From an uncultured Eubacteriales bacterium (GTDB lineage: Bacteria; Bacillota; Clostridia; Oscillospirales; Acutalibacteraceae), in contig CAKUMQ010000005.1 of NCBI GenBank assembly GCA_934667845.1, forward strand, positions 1 to 64,000: DNA of 64,000 nucleotides, in the 5' to 3' direction. Under the pieces are notes generated by a model. That model searched no databases and had not been told where the DNA came from. It saw nothing but the letters and a program-made list of their open reading frames with translations. The translations under genes were made by a program, and so were the position numbers. Numbering within the stretch: position 1 is the first letter of the stretch; each line of letters starts with the position of its first letter. Below are positions 16,006 to 25,801 of this stretch, one piece after another.

Positions 16006-18915
16006 TCATTGATCCAGCGCAAATTCCCTGCGCTTCTGTTCTATCTCACTGTTGATCGTTTTTGCCGCTGCCTGCAGTGAATCACCGGCGAGCTTCCCGG
16101 AAAGCACCACATCGCGGAAGGCAAAATCCACATACCGATCCGTCAGATATCCGCCCGGCACCTGCGGGATCCCCTGCACGGTCTTCCACTGCTCTTTCAG
16201 CACGGCATAATTTTCATTCGTCCACGCCAACTGGTAGATCGCCTCCTGATTCGCCGTAGGATACCGCGCCGCCGTACCCATAATGCTCTCCAGCTGCTGC
16301 CCGAAGGTGATCTGCGCCGGAGCATCCGTCCACCACTTGAGGAATTCCCAAGCCGCTTCCGGGTCTTTCGACTGGCTCATCAGGATACAGCCGGTCACCG
16401 ACCCCAGATCCGTCCGGTTTATCTTTCCGTCGGCCTGTACGGTTCCCGGCACGGGGGCAAAGCTCCACAGCCCGCTCAGCTCGGGAGCAAACACCGACAG
16501 CTGATTAAACAGCGTGTAGTCGAAAATACCGATCGGCGCGCTGCCGGAACGGAAGCGGTTCAAAAAATCCATCGACTGCTGCAGCTCATACTGCGTGTAC
16601 AGGTCGGAGTGGAAGGTCAGCGCCTCTATCGCCTGATCGCTGTCCAGAAGCGAGCGTTTGGTATCGTCCGTATACAGCTGCCCGTTATGCTGCATCAGCA
16701 GGGAATAGAACACCGCGGTTGCGGAAGCGCCCGCTCCCGTTGCGTTGGGCATACCGAACTCCAGCTGATTCTTCTGCAAAACAGGCAGCAGGGCAATGAC
16801 CTCATCCCAGGTATCGGGCAGGTTGGTGATTCCCAGATCCCGCAGAATATCCTTCCGATAGAACATCATCAGGAACGTCTGCGTTTCGGGCAGGGCATAT
16901 ACCATATCCTGAAAGGTCAGCGGCACCAGGGCGCTGGACGCAAACCGCCCGGCAATCTCCTCAAAGTCGGCAAATTCCCGCAAATTCTTCGCTGCGCCGC
17001 GAAACGCGTAGTTAGCCGCGTCGTTGGCGTTGAGCGACAGCGCGATATCCGGGCTCTGCCCCGCCAGCGTCGCGGGCAGCAGGGCTCCCATGGATACCAG
17101 CTTGAGGGACACGGAAATATTGTGCTCGGGCGTGAAAGAGTCGTCCGCCATGCTCTTGAGTATCTGCGCCTGATCACGGCCGCCCGTCATGCCGCTGCCG
17201 ACCCAGACCGTGATCTGCTTCTCCGCCTCTCCGTAGTTCATATCATTGTAATCCACGATAAAGGAAGCCAGGAAATTCTCCACATGATAGGCAAGCGTCT
17301 CCCAAAAACCGGCGTTTGCCGCAGGAAGCTCTCCGCCCAGCGGAGTCACCATCAGATAATCCATCGCCAGCGGCTGGGACTTCATCGTGTTGATCCACGA
17401 GCCGAAAGCGTCCAGATCATTCTGATAAGCGGTCATCCGCTCCGCAATGCGGTTTATATTTTCCAGCATCATATCAAGCTGGGTATACAGCTGCACGAGG
17501 GTCTTGGTATCGGCAGATCCCGTGGTCTTTCCCGACTCCATTTTGGTGCAGAGCGCCTTCAGCGATCCGGAGATCGCCGCCATCTGCTCCAGCGTATCGG
17601 GAATCATGCTGTCGAATTTATAGTCCCGGTTCACATCGGGCGTCGGACCGGTCAGCACCAGAATATCCGTGTACACCTTATTGCAGGCGGTCAGCAGATC
17701 GGTGCATTCCGCCATGATCTCCGCCATATCTCCCAGCGTGTTCACCAGCGAGACCGTATGCCTGCCCGCTGTCAGATAGATCGGATACGCCCCCGCCTCA
17801 TCGCCGAGAAGGGTCATATTCCACCCTCTGGCATACGGGAAACAAAAGGCGTTCAGCTCCCTGCAGGGAACCGCTCCGTCAACGAGGATCCGGCGATAGG
17901 TATTGGCGCCGCTGTTGAAATTCTGGCGCGTTTTTATGCCGATCTGATACAGCCCCGCCGTTTTCACCTCAAAGGCATAAGTAAAGCCGCTTCCCGCCTG
18001 TGTCCAGCCGGTCGTGCCGATCACATTGAGCTTGAGCACGGCGGCATCGCTCGGCTCCATGGCGGGAGACGAGCGCTCCGAGGACGGCATCATCATCGCA
18101 TCCGTCTTGCTGTCGGGTCTCTCCGCCTGAATTTTTATCGGCTCCGCCTGCGGCGCCGTGTATCCGCTTTCCCGGCAGGCGCTGCGCACCTCCTCGGCCG
18201 TGGGAAGCTCCTGCGGGCAAAACAGGGTGATGCCGCCGATCGCCATCGGCTCCTGCACGGCGGAAAGCTGGAGGGTATGCTCGCCCTCGGTCAGATAGAA
18301 GGCAAAGGGTTCCGCTGTCAGACCGGAGGCATCGGTCACCTCCGTCGTCATCCACTCGGGCGACTCCACCTGCTGAGGGCGTAGGTCGTTGCCGTTGGGA
18401 TCCTGCTGAATGGTCTCCCCGTTTTTCCCGACCTCATCTGTCCAGTTCCGGAAAAAGGTGACGTTTCTCGCTTCGTTAAACGGCAGCTGTCCGTCCAGAC
18501 GCACCGTGCGGACGATCGACGTCCCTTTCCCTTCGACCGGGTAATACTCGACCCGCATACAATACAGCCCGGTCTGCGGCACAGAAAACCGCCAGACCGC
18601 CGCGCCGTCGTCCGGCGTGATCGCTGTCAGCCCCTCTTTTTGGGCATAGTTGTCCACCAGTTTGGCGGCAGATGCTTCGGTCACCAGCATGGTGTTGTCG
18701 ATCTGCACGGTCACATCCGGATAAACGGCGTCCCGGTGCGCCTGCCGGTAGGCGGCATAGCTGTCCCCGTATTCCAGCGTGATCTCTGCCCCGGTCATCC
18801 GCATGGCCTCACCCAGAGGGGGAAGCTCCTCGGCAGCCGTATCCAAAGCAAACAGCGGCAAAGCAAAGACAACAGCCATCAGTCCGCAAAACACCCTGCG
18901 ATATACTTTTTTCAT
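16006..18915 (-). CDS. giant solute-binding protein with two N-terminal CBM-like modules (969 aa)
   Basis: Signal peptide (MKKVYRRVFCGLMAVVFALP, no convincing lipobox). Two beta-rich modules follow at about residues 70-225 and 265-400, each with the pattern 'xRFSVPQTGLYCMRVEYYP...RTVRLDG' or 'FAFEVKTAGLYQIGIKTR...RRILVDG' typical of CBM6/35-like sugar-binding folds. Next comes a helical linker (about 430-520), then a complete family-1 extracellular solute-binding domain (about 545-969; FYRKDILRDLGI, WEFLKWWTDAP). Ordinary binding proteins are 400-450 aa, so this is more than doubled. The start is the ATG at 18915 after GGGAGG. It is probably held at the surface by its signal anchor or by its permeases and may bind polymer ends directly. 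Either flanking permease pair could be its partner. Confidence 0.85.
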   Translation of the reverse strand: MKKVYRRVFCGLMAVVFALPLFALDTAAEELPPLGEAMRMTGAEITLEYGDSYAAYRQAHRDAVYPDVTVQIDNTMLVTEASAAKLVDNYAQKEGLTAITPDDGAAVWRFSVPQTGLYCMRVEYYPVEGKGTSIVRTVRLDGQLPFNEARNVTFFRNWTDEVGKNGETIQQDPNGNDLRPQQVESPEWMTTEVTDASGLTAEPFAFYLTEGEHTLQLSAVQEPMAIGGITLFCPQELPTAEEVRSACRESGYTAPQAEPIKIQAERPDSKTDAMMMPSSERSSPAMEPSDAAVLKLNVIGTTGWTQAGSGFTYAFEVKTAGLYQIGIKTRQNFNSGANTYRRILVDGAVPCRELNAFCFPYARGWNMTLLGDEAGAYPIYLTAGRHTVSLVNTLGDMAEIMAECTDLLTACNKVYTDILVLTGPTPDVNRDYKFDSMIPDTLEQMAAISGSLKALCTKMESGKTTGSADTKTLVQLYTQLDMMLENINRIAERMTAYQNDLDAFGSWINTMKSQPLAMDYLMVTPLGGELPAANAGFWETLAYHVENFLASFIVDYNDMNYGEAEKQITVWVGSGMTGGRDQAQILKSMADDSFTPEHNISVSLKLVSMGALLPATLAGQSPDIALSLNANDAANYAFRGAAKNLREFADFEEIAGRFASSALVPLTFQDMVYALPETQTFLMMFYRKDILRDLGITNLPDTWDEVIALLPVLQKNQLEFGMPNATGAGASATAVFYSLLMQHNGQLYTDDTKRSLLDSDQAIEALTFHSDLYTQYELQQSMDFLNRFRSGSAPIGIFDYTLFNQLSVFAPELSGLWSFAPVPGTVQADGKINRTDLGSVTGCILMSQSKDPEAAWEFLKWWTDAPAQITFGQQLESIMGTAARYPTANQEAIYQLAWTNENYAVLKEQWKTVQGIPQVPGGYLTDRYVDFAFRDVVLSGKLAGDSLQAAAKTINSEIEQKRREFALDQ

Positions 18916-18947
18916 AACGGTTCCTCCCCGGCCTTTCAAACAACAGA

Positions 18948-19940
18948 TCAACCCACAACGCCCGTCCGCTCAATGCTCTCCGTGAAAAAGCGCTGCGTAA
19001 ACAGATACAGAAGCAGCACAGGCAGGATCAACAGAAAGAAACGCGGCGTGCTTGTCATCGTGCTGAACATATCGCTCTGCTCCCCCAAAACGGAAAAGGA
19101 CAGATCAAACAGCTTCTGACAGAGGATCGGCAGATCCGGCGCTAAAGTGCGCACATAATACCCGTCTGTCCACTGCCATACAAAGGAAAACAAAAACACC
19201 GCAATTAAGATGGGCTTTGCGCCGGGAAGCATGATGCGGTAAAAAGTCCTGAACACGCCGCAGCCGTCAATATATGCCGCTTCCTCCAGTACAGCCGGTG
19301 TGTTGCGGAAATACTGGCGGAGCATAAACACATACAGCCCGTTTTTAAACGCGACCGCCGTGGAGGAGAGCAGCACAAACGGCCACAGGGTATTGGTCAG
19401 ATTCACCCATCCCTCCAGCTGACCCGTAAACTGGAAAAAACCGGGGAGGCTGAAATTGTAGAACCGCATATACATGGAGGTGAGCAAAAGCTGGGGAGGG
19501 ATTGCCAGCGTGACCAGCGACAAACCGAAAAACAGGCTGTTCCCCCTGAATCTGAATCTCGCCAGGCCGTACGCCGTCAGCGTACACGACGCCATCTGCA
19601 GCACACTGGTCAAAACGGTAAAGCCGCAGGTCTTCAGCAGGGTGGGGAAATAGCCCGTCGCCCGCACGATCACCCGATAGTAATACAAAGACGGGTTCTT
19701 CGGAAAATACACCACCGAAGGGTCCAGCATGTCCGCACTGCTTTTCAGCGAGGTCATAAACCGCACAAACAGCGGATACAGGATCATAAAGATCAGTCCG
19801 CAGAACAGCAGCGTTCTCAACAGGGAGAGCAGCATGCCGATGAGCGCCTTTTTGCCGGTATATTTCCGCACCAGCCGACGCCCGCTCCGCGCCGCCGCGT
19901 TCTTCTGCACCGCTGCCGCTTCGTTGTCCGCCTGTTTCAT
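18948..19940 (-). CDS. CUT1 sugar ABC transporter permease, UgpE type (330 aa)
   Basis: Six predicted helices, the first being LLFCGLIFMILYPLFVRFM, and an EAA loop EEAAYIDGCGVFRTFYRIMLPGAKP-like segment near residue 220. The ATG at 19940 overlaps the TGA of the preceding permease (ATGA); a TTG one codon earlier is less likely. It forms a pair with that permease. Confidence 0.88.
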   Translation of the reverse strand: MKQADNEAAAVQKNAAARSGRRLVRKYTGKKALIGMLLSLLRTLLFCGLIFMILYPLFVRFMTSLKSSADMLDPSVVYFPKNPSLYYYRVIVRATGYFPTLLKTCGFTVLTSVLQMASCTLTAYGLARFRFRGNSLFFGLSLVTLAIPPQLLLTSMYMRFYNFSLPGFFQFTGQLEGWVNLTNTLWPFVLLSSTAVAFKNGLYVFMLRQYFRNTPAVLEEAAYIDGCGVFRTFYRIMLPGAKPILIAVFLFSFVWQWTDGYYVRTLAPDLPILCQKLFDLSFSVLGEQSDMFSTMTSTPRFFLLILPVLLLYLFTQRFFTESIERTGVVG

Positions 19941-20887
19941 CAATGCCTGCTCCCCCTTTTCGACCGCTTTTCGCCCTTATCCTCATAATACACAAACCGG
20001 GATATCAGGAAAATGATCACCGCCAGTATGGTCAGCACGACCGACAGATACATCACACCCATAGCCGCGCTGTCCGCGTATTGCAGATTCAGCGCCTTTT
20101 CGTAAATGGTGGTAATCGTCTGATTATCCATGCTCGCCAGAAGATCAATGGCTGTGTACACCGTGTTGACAAGGATCATCGGACTGACCATCGGCAGAGT
20201 GATCTTCCAGAAGGTCTCCCAGCCGGTAGCCCCGTCAATGCGGGACGCCTCATAGATCGAGGCGGACACCGTCTGCAGACCGGACAGAAAGATCAGGATC
20301 TGCACGCCCGCTTTCTGTGTCACCTCATACATACCGGTCACAATGCCGGATACCACATTCACAAAATTCCCCATCAGCGCATTGTTGCCGAACAGGGACA
20401 GGATGGACTCGGAGATGTTCTGCGACATCTGCACATTGCCCGTGCTGACTGCGCCGCTGAGCAGACTCTGCGCGTTGCTGATCAGCAGATCGCCCTGCCC
20501 GTCGACCGCCACGATACCGGAGGACACGATCACCGGCAGAAAAAACATCGCCCGCACGAATCCGCGGCCGCGGAATTTCTGATTAAGCAAAACGGCAATA
20601 AACAGGCTGAACAACACGATCGTCAGCAGCTCCAGCAGCAGACTTTTCAGGCTGTTAAACACACTGACCAGATATTCCGGCTCGTTGAGCAGCACATACT
20701 GAATATTTTCCAGCCCGGTAAAGGTGAAGTTCATGCCGTCGTGCTTCCGGGAAAACGCCATCATCACATAGAAGATCAGAGGCGACAGGAAAAAGAATAC
20801 AAAGCCGATGAAAAAGGGGATCAAAAACAGATAGCCGCAAAGCTGTTTTTTGGTATCCAGCGATACGCCGCGTTGTTTACCGGTCAT
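19940..20887 (-). CDS. CUT1 sugar ABC transporter permease, UgpA type (315 aa)
   Basis: First helix YLFLIPFFIGFVFFFLSPLIF, and EAA-type loop EASRIDGATGWETFWKITLPMVSP. The periplasmic-side loop between helices (about residues 125-185) is longer than usual and includes LLISNAQSLLSGAVSTGNVQ. The start is the ATG at 20887, just after the stop of the lipoprotein gene and preceded by GGGGGGAT. The long in-frame extension to 20980 overlaps that gene and is rejected. Confidence 0.88.
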   Translation of the reverse strand: MTGKQRGVSLDTKKQLCGYLFLIPFFIGFVFFFLSPLIFYVMMAFSRKHDGMNFTFTGLENIQYVLLNEPEYLVSVFNSLKSLLLELLTIVLFSLFIAVLLNQKFRGRGFVRAMFFLPVIVSSGIVAVDGQGDLLISNAQSLLSGAVSTGNVQMSQNISESILSLFGNNALMGNFVNVVSGIVTGMYEVTQKAGVQILIFLSGLQTVSASIYEASRIDGATGWETFWKITLPMVSPMILVNTVYTAIDLLASMDNQTITTIYEKALNLQYADSAAMGVMYLSVVLTILAVIIFLISRFVYYEDKGEKRSKRGSRH

Positions 20888-20891
20888 CCTG

Positions 20892-23546
20892 TTATCCCCC
20901 CTGCTTCTCAACGCGGAGATAGCCCGTTTTGGGAACGGTGACCCCCTCCGCCGTCTGTTCTTCTTCACTGTAATTGACATAGACCGTCACGCCGTTTCCG
21001 TATACCGTCTTACTGACATGCTCCGACAGGCGCGCATGGGCAACGATGGTTTCCGCCATACACCCCGACAGCGCCGCGTTCATCTCCCGGTAGACCTCCG
21101 CCGCCTTATCCAGCCACTGGGTATAGCACGCGCTGGTAATGCTGGTATATCCGGTATTTTTCAGCACGATGTTTTCCTCATACATCCACAGAAACGAGGG
21201 GATCGTGCCCGTCTCGATACACCGCAGCATCTGCTGCTTCAGATCCGAAGCCTGATTCAGCGGCTGACCGGCATACGGCACGACGCCGTGCAGCACGATC
21301 TGATAAAACGGGATCGTCTCATCCGTCGCATTCTGCCTGCTGCTCTCCGTGGTAAGGTCGTACACATATCCGGCGCTCTGCAGGGCGTAGAGGTTCGCCC
21401 CCTCTACGGCAAGCGTTCCCGTCTCATCCGCCAGCTTCTTCAGGGCTTCCGTAACGAGCCCTTTTGCCTTCTGGCGGTCAACAGGCGCGCCCTCGCGGTA
21501 ATCCCCTCCCAGGCTGTAGCCCATGCTGCCGGCAGACACGCCCTGCACCTGCAGCTTTTTATAGGAGGACAGGAACGAGGAAATAAGCGTGTCATAGTAA
21601 GCGGGACTGACGATCGCACAATCGCCGGTATTTTGCGCCGGTGTGCTTATGCCGAACGAATTGACGATCCCGGTCTTATAGCTGATGATGTTCTCCAGCG
21701 TGCGGGCAGCCTGAGAACCGGCGGAAAACCCGCCGGTCAGGGTGCGCTTGGGCACGCTTTGAAAATCGCAGGAGGGAAACAGCCCGATGCGGTTCGCCTC
21801 CGCATACTCCGCTATCGCCGCAAACCCCTTTTTGCCGCCCGTTTCACGCATAAAGCGTACACGGTTCATCGCCGTGTGATAATACCCGCCGTTGCACCAG
21901 CCCTGCAGCTCCACGTCGAGATCCGTCACCTGCTTCTCCTTAAGCTGTCTGAGGATCTCCACCGCCTGCTCACCGCTGGTCAGGGACAGCGGCCGGTCCA
22001 CCGGAATGCCCGCTGTATTTTTCCTGCCGTTCACCGCCTGAATCAGGCTGATGAACAGCGGCACTTCTTCACGGATCTCCCGCTTGTTCAGCAGCCCGTT
22101 GCTTAGCAGATAGGTGCGATACGCCGTGGCCATCCCCACATAATCAGCAGCTTCGCCGTGCAGGAAGCGGTAGCGGATCACGATATCACTGTCGGCGATC
22201 TTTTCCTGATAAAACAACCCCGTACTGGCGCTGAGCGCTTTGGTGGTGGATTTCTGCGTATAGCTCATACGGAAATCGGCGTACACGATATTTGTCGTGA
22301 AATTCTCGCTGCCGGTCTGTGCCGTCACCTCTGCCAGCGCGTCCCCCTGCTCAATGATCGCCAGAAACGCCTCATCGCCGTTTTTCATGCCGAAGACCGG
22401 CATATACACGTCGGGAGAAACCGCGGTATTCTTTTCCTCTGCCCCTGTGCCCGACGGCAGGGTATGCTCCTCCCCGTAGACCGGCGCCGAAAAGTTTGAG
22501 GTATTGGTCTTGGTATGATTGAGGTAGGTCAGCGCACCGCTGCCGTCCGGCAGAAAAATGTAGCCGTCCGCCTGCCTGTCGGCGGCGCCGAAAGCGGGCA
22601 ATACGGTGATCTTCGTGAGCTGCAGCTCGGAATCCCGGAAAGCGATGCTGTCATTCGGCACGCGCACCACGAGATCCTCACCGTCCAGCACATACTCGAC
22701 CGATACGGCGATCGACTGGTCGGACAGGATCGTTTCGGGCAGGCCGTTTTGGCGGACATATTCCTCATATTCCTCCTGCGTATAGCCCGCCTTTACCAGC
22801 AGCGTTTCGATCTTTTCCAGAAAAGAATCGGTCGCCAGCGGCCAGTTGCCGCCCGCGCTCGGACTGAGGATCGCCGAGCGCATCTGCGTAATATAGGCGC
22901 TTTTCGAGGTCAGGACCGGAAAGCGCTCGGCAAGCAGGAGGCGGTCCTCCTGCTCCAGCTCCTCCAGATCGACCAGAACGAAGTAATTTTTCAGCTCCTC
23001 CGCTTCGCTTTCCTCCAGTTGGGCAAGCAGCGCTTCAAAGCGCGCTTTTTCGACCAGCTGCGGAACAATATAGGCGCGCGGCTTTGTCCCCATGACAAAA
23101 TTGACCCGGATGCCGTTGTCGATCCCGGAAAAGCTGTACTGATAATTGGTTACCGCATCGGAAAAGGAGTTCATCGTATCCATCGCATCGTTGATGTTGT
23201 ATTCGACGGACAGCTGGGCATACACCCGTCTCGCCTCACCGAAAAAATCCTCCGCATACCGCTCCTGGGGATTGGAGAACCACTCAGCGCCCGTCTTTTT
23301 ATTCTCCACCTTTATCTCGGCGGTGCCGCCGTGAATAGACAGGATCAGGGTATCGTTTTCCGCGACCTGCACAAAATCGGTATTGCTTTTGATAAAGGTA
23401 TCGAGATCGCTTCCCTCCGCCTGATATTTTTCCGGAATGTCGCTGTTGTTGCCCAGCCTTTCCTGTTTGCTGCATCCGGAGGAGAGGGTCAGACACACCG
23501 CCGCCGACAGAAGCCACGCGATCAGTCTCAGGGCTTGCTTTTTCAT
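20892..23546 (-). CDS. DUF5696-type surface lipoprotein (884 aa)
   Basis: Lipobox LSSGC near residue 25, then a large beta-rich N-terminal half (about 60-480) and a C-terminal half (about 500-800) with alternating strand-helix pattern suggesting a TIM barrel (e.g. PLFISLIQAVNG, DLDVELQGWCNGG, GLFPSCDFQSV, SAGSMGYSLGGDY). This matches the DUF5696 lipoproteins that accompany YIP1, NHL and CUT1 genes in Firmicutes glycan loci; no activity is established that I can name. Its position beside a sugar importer suggests a glycan-binding or glycosidase-like surface role. The start at 23546 has GGAGG seven bases upstream; a GTG at 23564 is weaker. Confidence 0.75.
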   Translation of the reverse strand: MKKQALRLIAWLLSAAVCLTLSSGCSKQERLGNNSDIPEKYQAEGSDLDTFIKSNTDFVQVAENDTLILSIHGGTAEIKVENKKTGAEWFSNPQERYAEDFFGEARRVYAQLSVEYNINDAMDTMNSFSDAVTNYQYSFSGIDNGIRVNFVMGTKPRAYIVPQLVEKARFEALLAQLEESEAEELKNYFVLVDLEELEQEDRLLLAERFPVLTSKSAYITQMRSAILSPSAGGNWPLATDSFLEKIETLLVKAGYTQEEYEEYVRQNGLPETILSDQSIAVSVEYVLDGEDLVVRVPNDSIAFRDSELQLTKITVLPAFGAADRQADGYIFLPDGSGALTYLNHTKTNTSNFSAPVYGEEHTLPSGTGAEEKNTAVSPDVYMPVFGMKNGDEAFLAIIEQGDALAEVTAQTGSENFTTNIVYADFRMSYTQKSTTKALSASTGLFYQEKIADSDIVIRYRFLHGEAADYVGMATAYRTYLLSNGLLNKREIREEVPLFISLIQAVNGRKNTAGIPVDRPLSLTSGEQAVEILRQLKEKQVTDLDVELQGWCNGGYYHTAMNRVRFMRETGGKKGFAAIAEYAEANRIGLFPSCDFQSVPKRTLTGGFSAGSQAARTLENIISYKTGIVNSFGISTPAQNTGDCAIVSPAYYDTLISSFLSSYKKLQVQGVSAGSMGYSLGGDYREGAPVDRQKAKGLVTEALKKLADETGTLAVEGANLYALQSAGYVYDLTTESSRQNATDETIPFYQIVLHGVVPYAGQPLNQASDLKQQMLRCIETGTIPSFLWMYEENIVLKNTGYTSITSACYTQWLDKAAEVYREMNAALSGCMAETIVAHARLSEHVSKTVYGNGVTVYVNYSEEEQTAEGVTVPKTGYLRVEKQGG

Positions 23547-23567
23547 TCTTTTGCCTCCGTTCACAGG

Positions 23568-24218
23568 TCAACGTCTGAACAGCTCAAAGTACGCAATTTT
23601 CGCAAAATTGAACATCTGCTGCAGCATGGTGAAAAACAGCAGGAACAGCACCAGGATCGCCGCCATACCCACGACGGCAATGATCATCGTCCCGATGGTC
23701 TTGGGCATGGTGAACTGATGCACCGTCATGATCCCGACCACGATCAGAAAACCCGCCCAGATCACGGATACCGCATCCAAAAGATAATAAAACGGCATTT
23801 CCTCCAGCACCAGAACATTGCTCATGATCACCATCGGTATATTCAGCAGGATCACCGGCGTCAAGGCGTAGGCGGTCGTAATGAAAATATCCGAAAACGT
23901 CCCCTCACCGTCCACCAGCGTGGTGATCGCCCAATTTGCAGCGCACCACAGGATAAACGGCAAAAGCACATACGTTATCTGCAGCAGCAGATTCATGCTC
24001 AGCGGGTCGCTGCTGTTTATGGCAAACCCCGTGAACTGACGGCGTACCGTGAGCATCACGATCAGACCCGCCAGCAAAAGCGCCGCAGAGCGGAGGTTGC
24101 CGCGCCGCTCTTTTTTCAGGTCCCAGAACCCCTTGAAAGGGTGAAAGATCACATAGCGGGCATAGCGCAGACCTTCCCACGTTTCCCGCCAACCGGCACT
24201 GCTTTTCCGCCCCATCAT
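23568..24218 (-). CDS. YIP1-family integral membrane protein (216 aa)
   Basis: A compact membrane protein with about five hydrophobic helices (e.g. LLLAGLIVMLTV, ITYVLLPFILWCAANW, AYALTPVILLNIPMVIMS, VIWAGFLIVVGIMTV, MIIAVVGMAAILVLFLLFFTML), matching the YIP1 domain pattern. Its ATG overlaps the stop of the NHL protein gene (ATGA). YIP1 proteins have no defined biochemical role in bacteria; here the gene is locked between an NHL-propeller membrane protein and a surface lipoprotein, so a shared membrane complex is plausible. Confidence 0.8.
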   Translation of the reverse strand: MMGRKSSAGWRETWEGLRYARYVIFHPFKGFWDLKKERRGNLRSAALLLAGLIVMLTVRRQFTGFAINSSDPLSMNLLLQITYVLLPFILWCAANWAITTLVDGEGTFSDIFITTAYALTPVILLNIPMVIMSNVLVLEEMPFYYLLDAVSVIWAGFLIVVGIMTVHQFTMPKTIGTMIIAVVGMAAILVLFLLFFTMLQQMFNFAKIAYFELFRR

Positions 24219-25705
24219 TCACCCCTCCTTGCCGCGCGGCGTTTCTTTCCCGCCTTTATCACGCCGAAAGCCGCGGCGGCTGCAGCCAGCACGGCCACGG
24301 CGGCAATAAAATACCTGTCGATCAGCTCTGCCCGATATTCCTTCATGGCAAGTGAAAAGCCCTCCTGATCGTTCGCTAATGTATAATACTGCATCGCCTT
24401 TTGATATTCGCTGCGGCGGTACAGCGAATCGGCGACCCCGTTGAGCACCAGCTCGGAAGAAGAGGTATACGCCATGGCGCGCTCCCAATACTCCCCCGCC
24501 AGGGCATATTCGCGGTTCTCATAAGCCGTCACGGCATTTGTCACCGACTGTCCGTATTCCGTCGGACGGTACACCGTAATGCGGCCGTTTTCGGCATCCA
24601 GCAGCAGATACCGTCCGTCAGCCGTCACGTCGACCGCCACCGGCTTTGCGGTCAGCCCGAATGCCTCCCCTTTTCCGCCGAACACATACATCAGCTCGCC
24701 GTCGCTGTTATAGGTAAACACCCGCCCCTCGTTGCTGTCCAGCACGGAATATATGCCAAAGGGGCGCACCGCCACATCCACGAGCTTGGAGATCACCGTC
24801 TGCCCGTTGGCACTCTTTTGCGGCAGATCGCCGACAAACGGCAGCTCTGAGTGACGCAGGATGTCATTTCCTCTCGGATTCAGGCGCTGCACAAACAGAT
24901 TGGGGCGGATCGTGCGATCGCTGTCCAGCATCGAGACCACACCGTAAACAAATCCGTCCCCGTCTATGGCAAGGTTGGCATATTCGGTCGGAATGCTGAC
25001 ATGCGACGCCAGATAGCTGGTGAGATTCTCCAATCCGGAAAAGGACAGCACGCGCTTTAACGTCTGCGCAAAGGACTGGTCAGTTGTCACCGCGCCGTAA
25101 AACGACAGAAACGACCCGTCCGGCTCCAGTTCGATCATTCCCTGATTCACACCGGCGGCGACAATATACATGCGGTCATACCGGTCGACGGCAATTTTCT
25201 GCGGCACATAATCAGTCGCCTTGTCAAGCAGCTCGTTTTCCGGGCGGGAGACCGTCCGGATATGGGTGCCGTCCTCCCGCAGGATATAGATATTTTTGCT
25301 GCCGGAATCCGCCACGTAGACATACCCTTTCTCTGTCACGAATACGCCCGTGGGAGACCGGAAGGGAATGAGCGTCTCTCCGTCCCGCATGCCGTTCAGC
25401 TCCCGCTTTAAAGAAAGCTCCGGCGAAAGCACCAGAATGCGGTCATTGCCGGTATCCGCAATATAGACCTCGCCGTTCGGGGCGACAAACAGATCCGCGG
25501 GCGTCTCCAGCCCCTGTATGCCCCATGTCTCTCCCTCAAGCACCGTATACGGAATGTAGGCTTGCGGCTCATTCTTTTTTTCCTGTTTGTGGTCGTATAT
25601 GTAGTTCTTATACGGATCCTCCGCAGACACGCCGATGCACCCGAACAGTACAACGAAAAGCGCCGCGGAAAGGACGGCAGAAATACGACGGATCAGTTCC
25701 TTCAA
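24215..25705 (-). CDS. NHL beta-propeller protein with TPR-like stalk and C-terminal TM helix (496 aa)
   Basis: Signal peptide (residues 1-28), NHL/beta-propeller repeats from about 60 to 380 (for example APNGEVYIADTGNDRILVL and TEKGYVYVADSGSKNIYIL), a short helical TPR-like stretch (about 395-455), then one C-terminal membrane helix (AAVAVLAAAAAAFGVI) and a basic tail. The propeller should face outward. The only usable start appears to be TTG at 25705, preceded by AGGAG. Together with the YIP1 protein and the DUF5696 lipoprotein it forms a conserved-looking envelope module attached to the sugar importer; the ligand is unknown. Confidence 0.82.
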   Translation of the reverse strand: MKELIRRISAVLSAALFVVLFGCIGVSAEDPYKNYIYDHKQEKKNEPQAYIPYTVLEGETWGIQGLETPADLFVAPNGEVYIADTGNDRILVLSPELSLKRELNGMRDGETLIPFRSPTGVFVTEKGYVYVADSGSKNIYILREDGTHIRTVSRPENELLDKATDYVPQKIAVDRYDRMYIVAAGVNQGMIELEPDGSFLSFYGAVTTDQSFAQTLKRVLSFSGLENLTSYLASHVSIPTEYANLAIDGDGFVYGVVSMLDSDRTIRPNLFVQRLNPRGNDILRHSELPFVGDLPQKSANGQTVISKLVDVAVRPFGIYSVLDSNEGRVFTYNSDGELMYVFGGKGEAFGLTAKPVAVDVTADGRYLLLDAENGRITVYRPTEYGQSVTNAVTAYENREYALAGEYWERAMAYTSSSELVLNGVADSLYRRSEYQKAMQYYTLANDQEGFSLAMKEYRAELIDRYFIAAVAVLAAAAAAFGVIKAGKKRRAARRGE

Positions 25706-25739
25706 GATCCACTCACACTCCTAATACACGGTGCCGGAC

Positions 25740-25781
25740 GCTTACCGCGCAGCAGCCAGGGGCGGCGTCTGCGCGGTAAGC
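25740..25781 (-). promoter_or_regulatory. long intercistronic stem-loop after the binding-protein gene
   Basis: The arms GCTTACCGCGCAG and CTGCGCGGTAAGC form a perfect 13-bp stem with a 16-nt loop, and further pairing (CCGGA/TCCGG) extends the base. It lies about 20 bases after the stop of the lipoprotein binding-protein gene and has no U-run. This is the position where sugar-importer operons often carry a stem that stabilises the upstream mRNA or limits transcription into the next genes. Confidence 0.6.
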
Positions 25782-25801
25782 ACATCCGGAACAAACTTAC
25801 G

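Noticed and set aside
25740..25781. Integron attC-like or riboswitch element
   Set aside because: No integrase, no conserved attC boxes and no known riboswitch core; the position fits an mRNA-stability stem.
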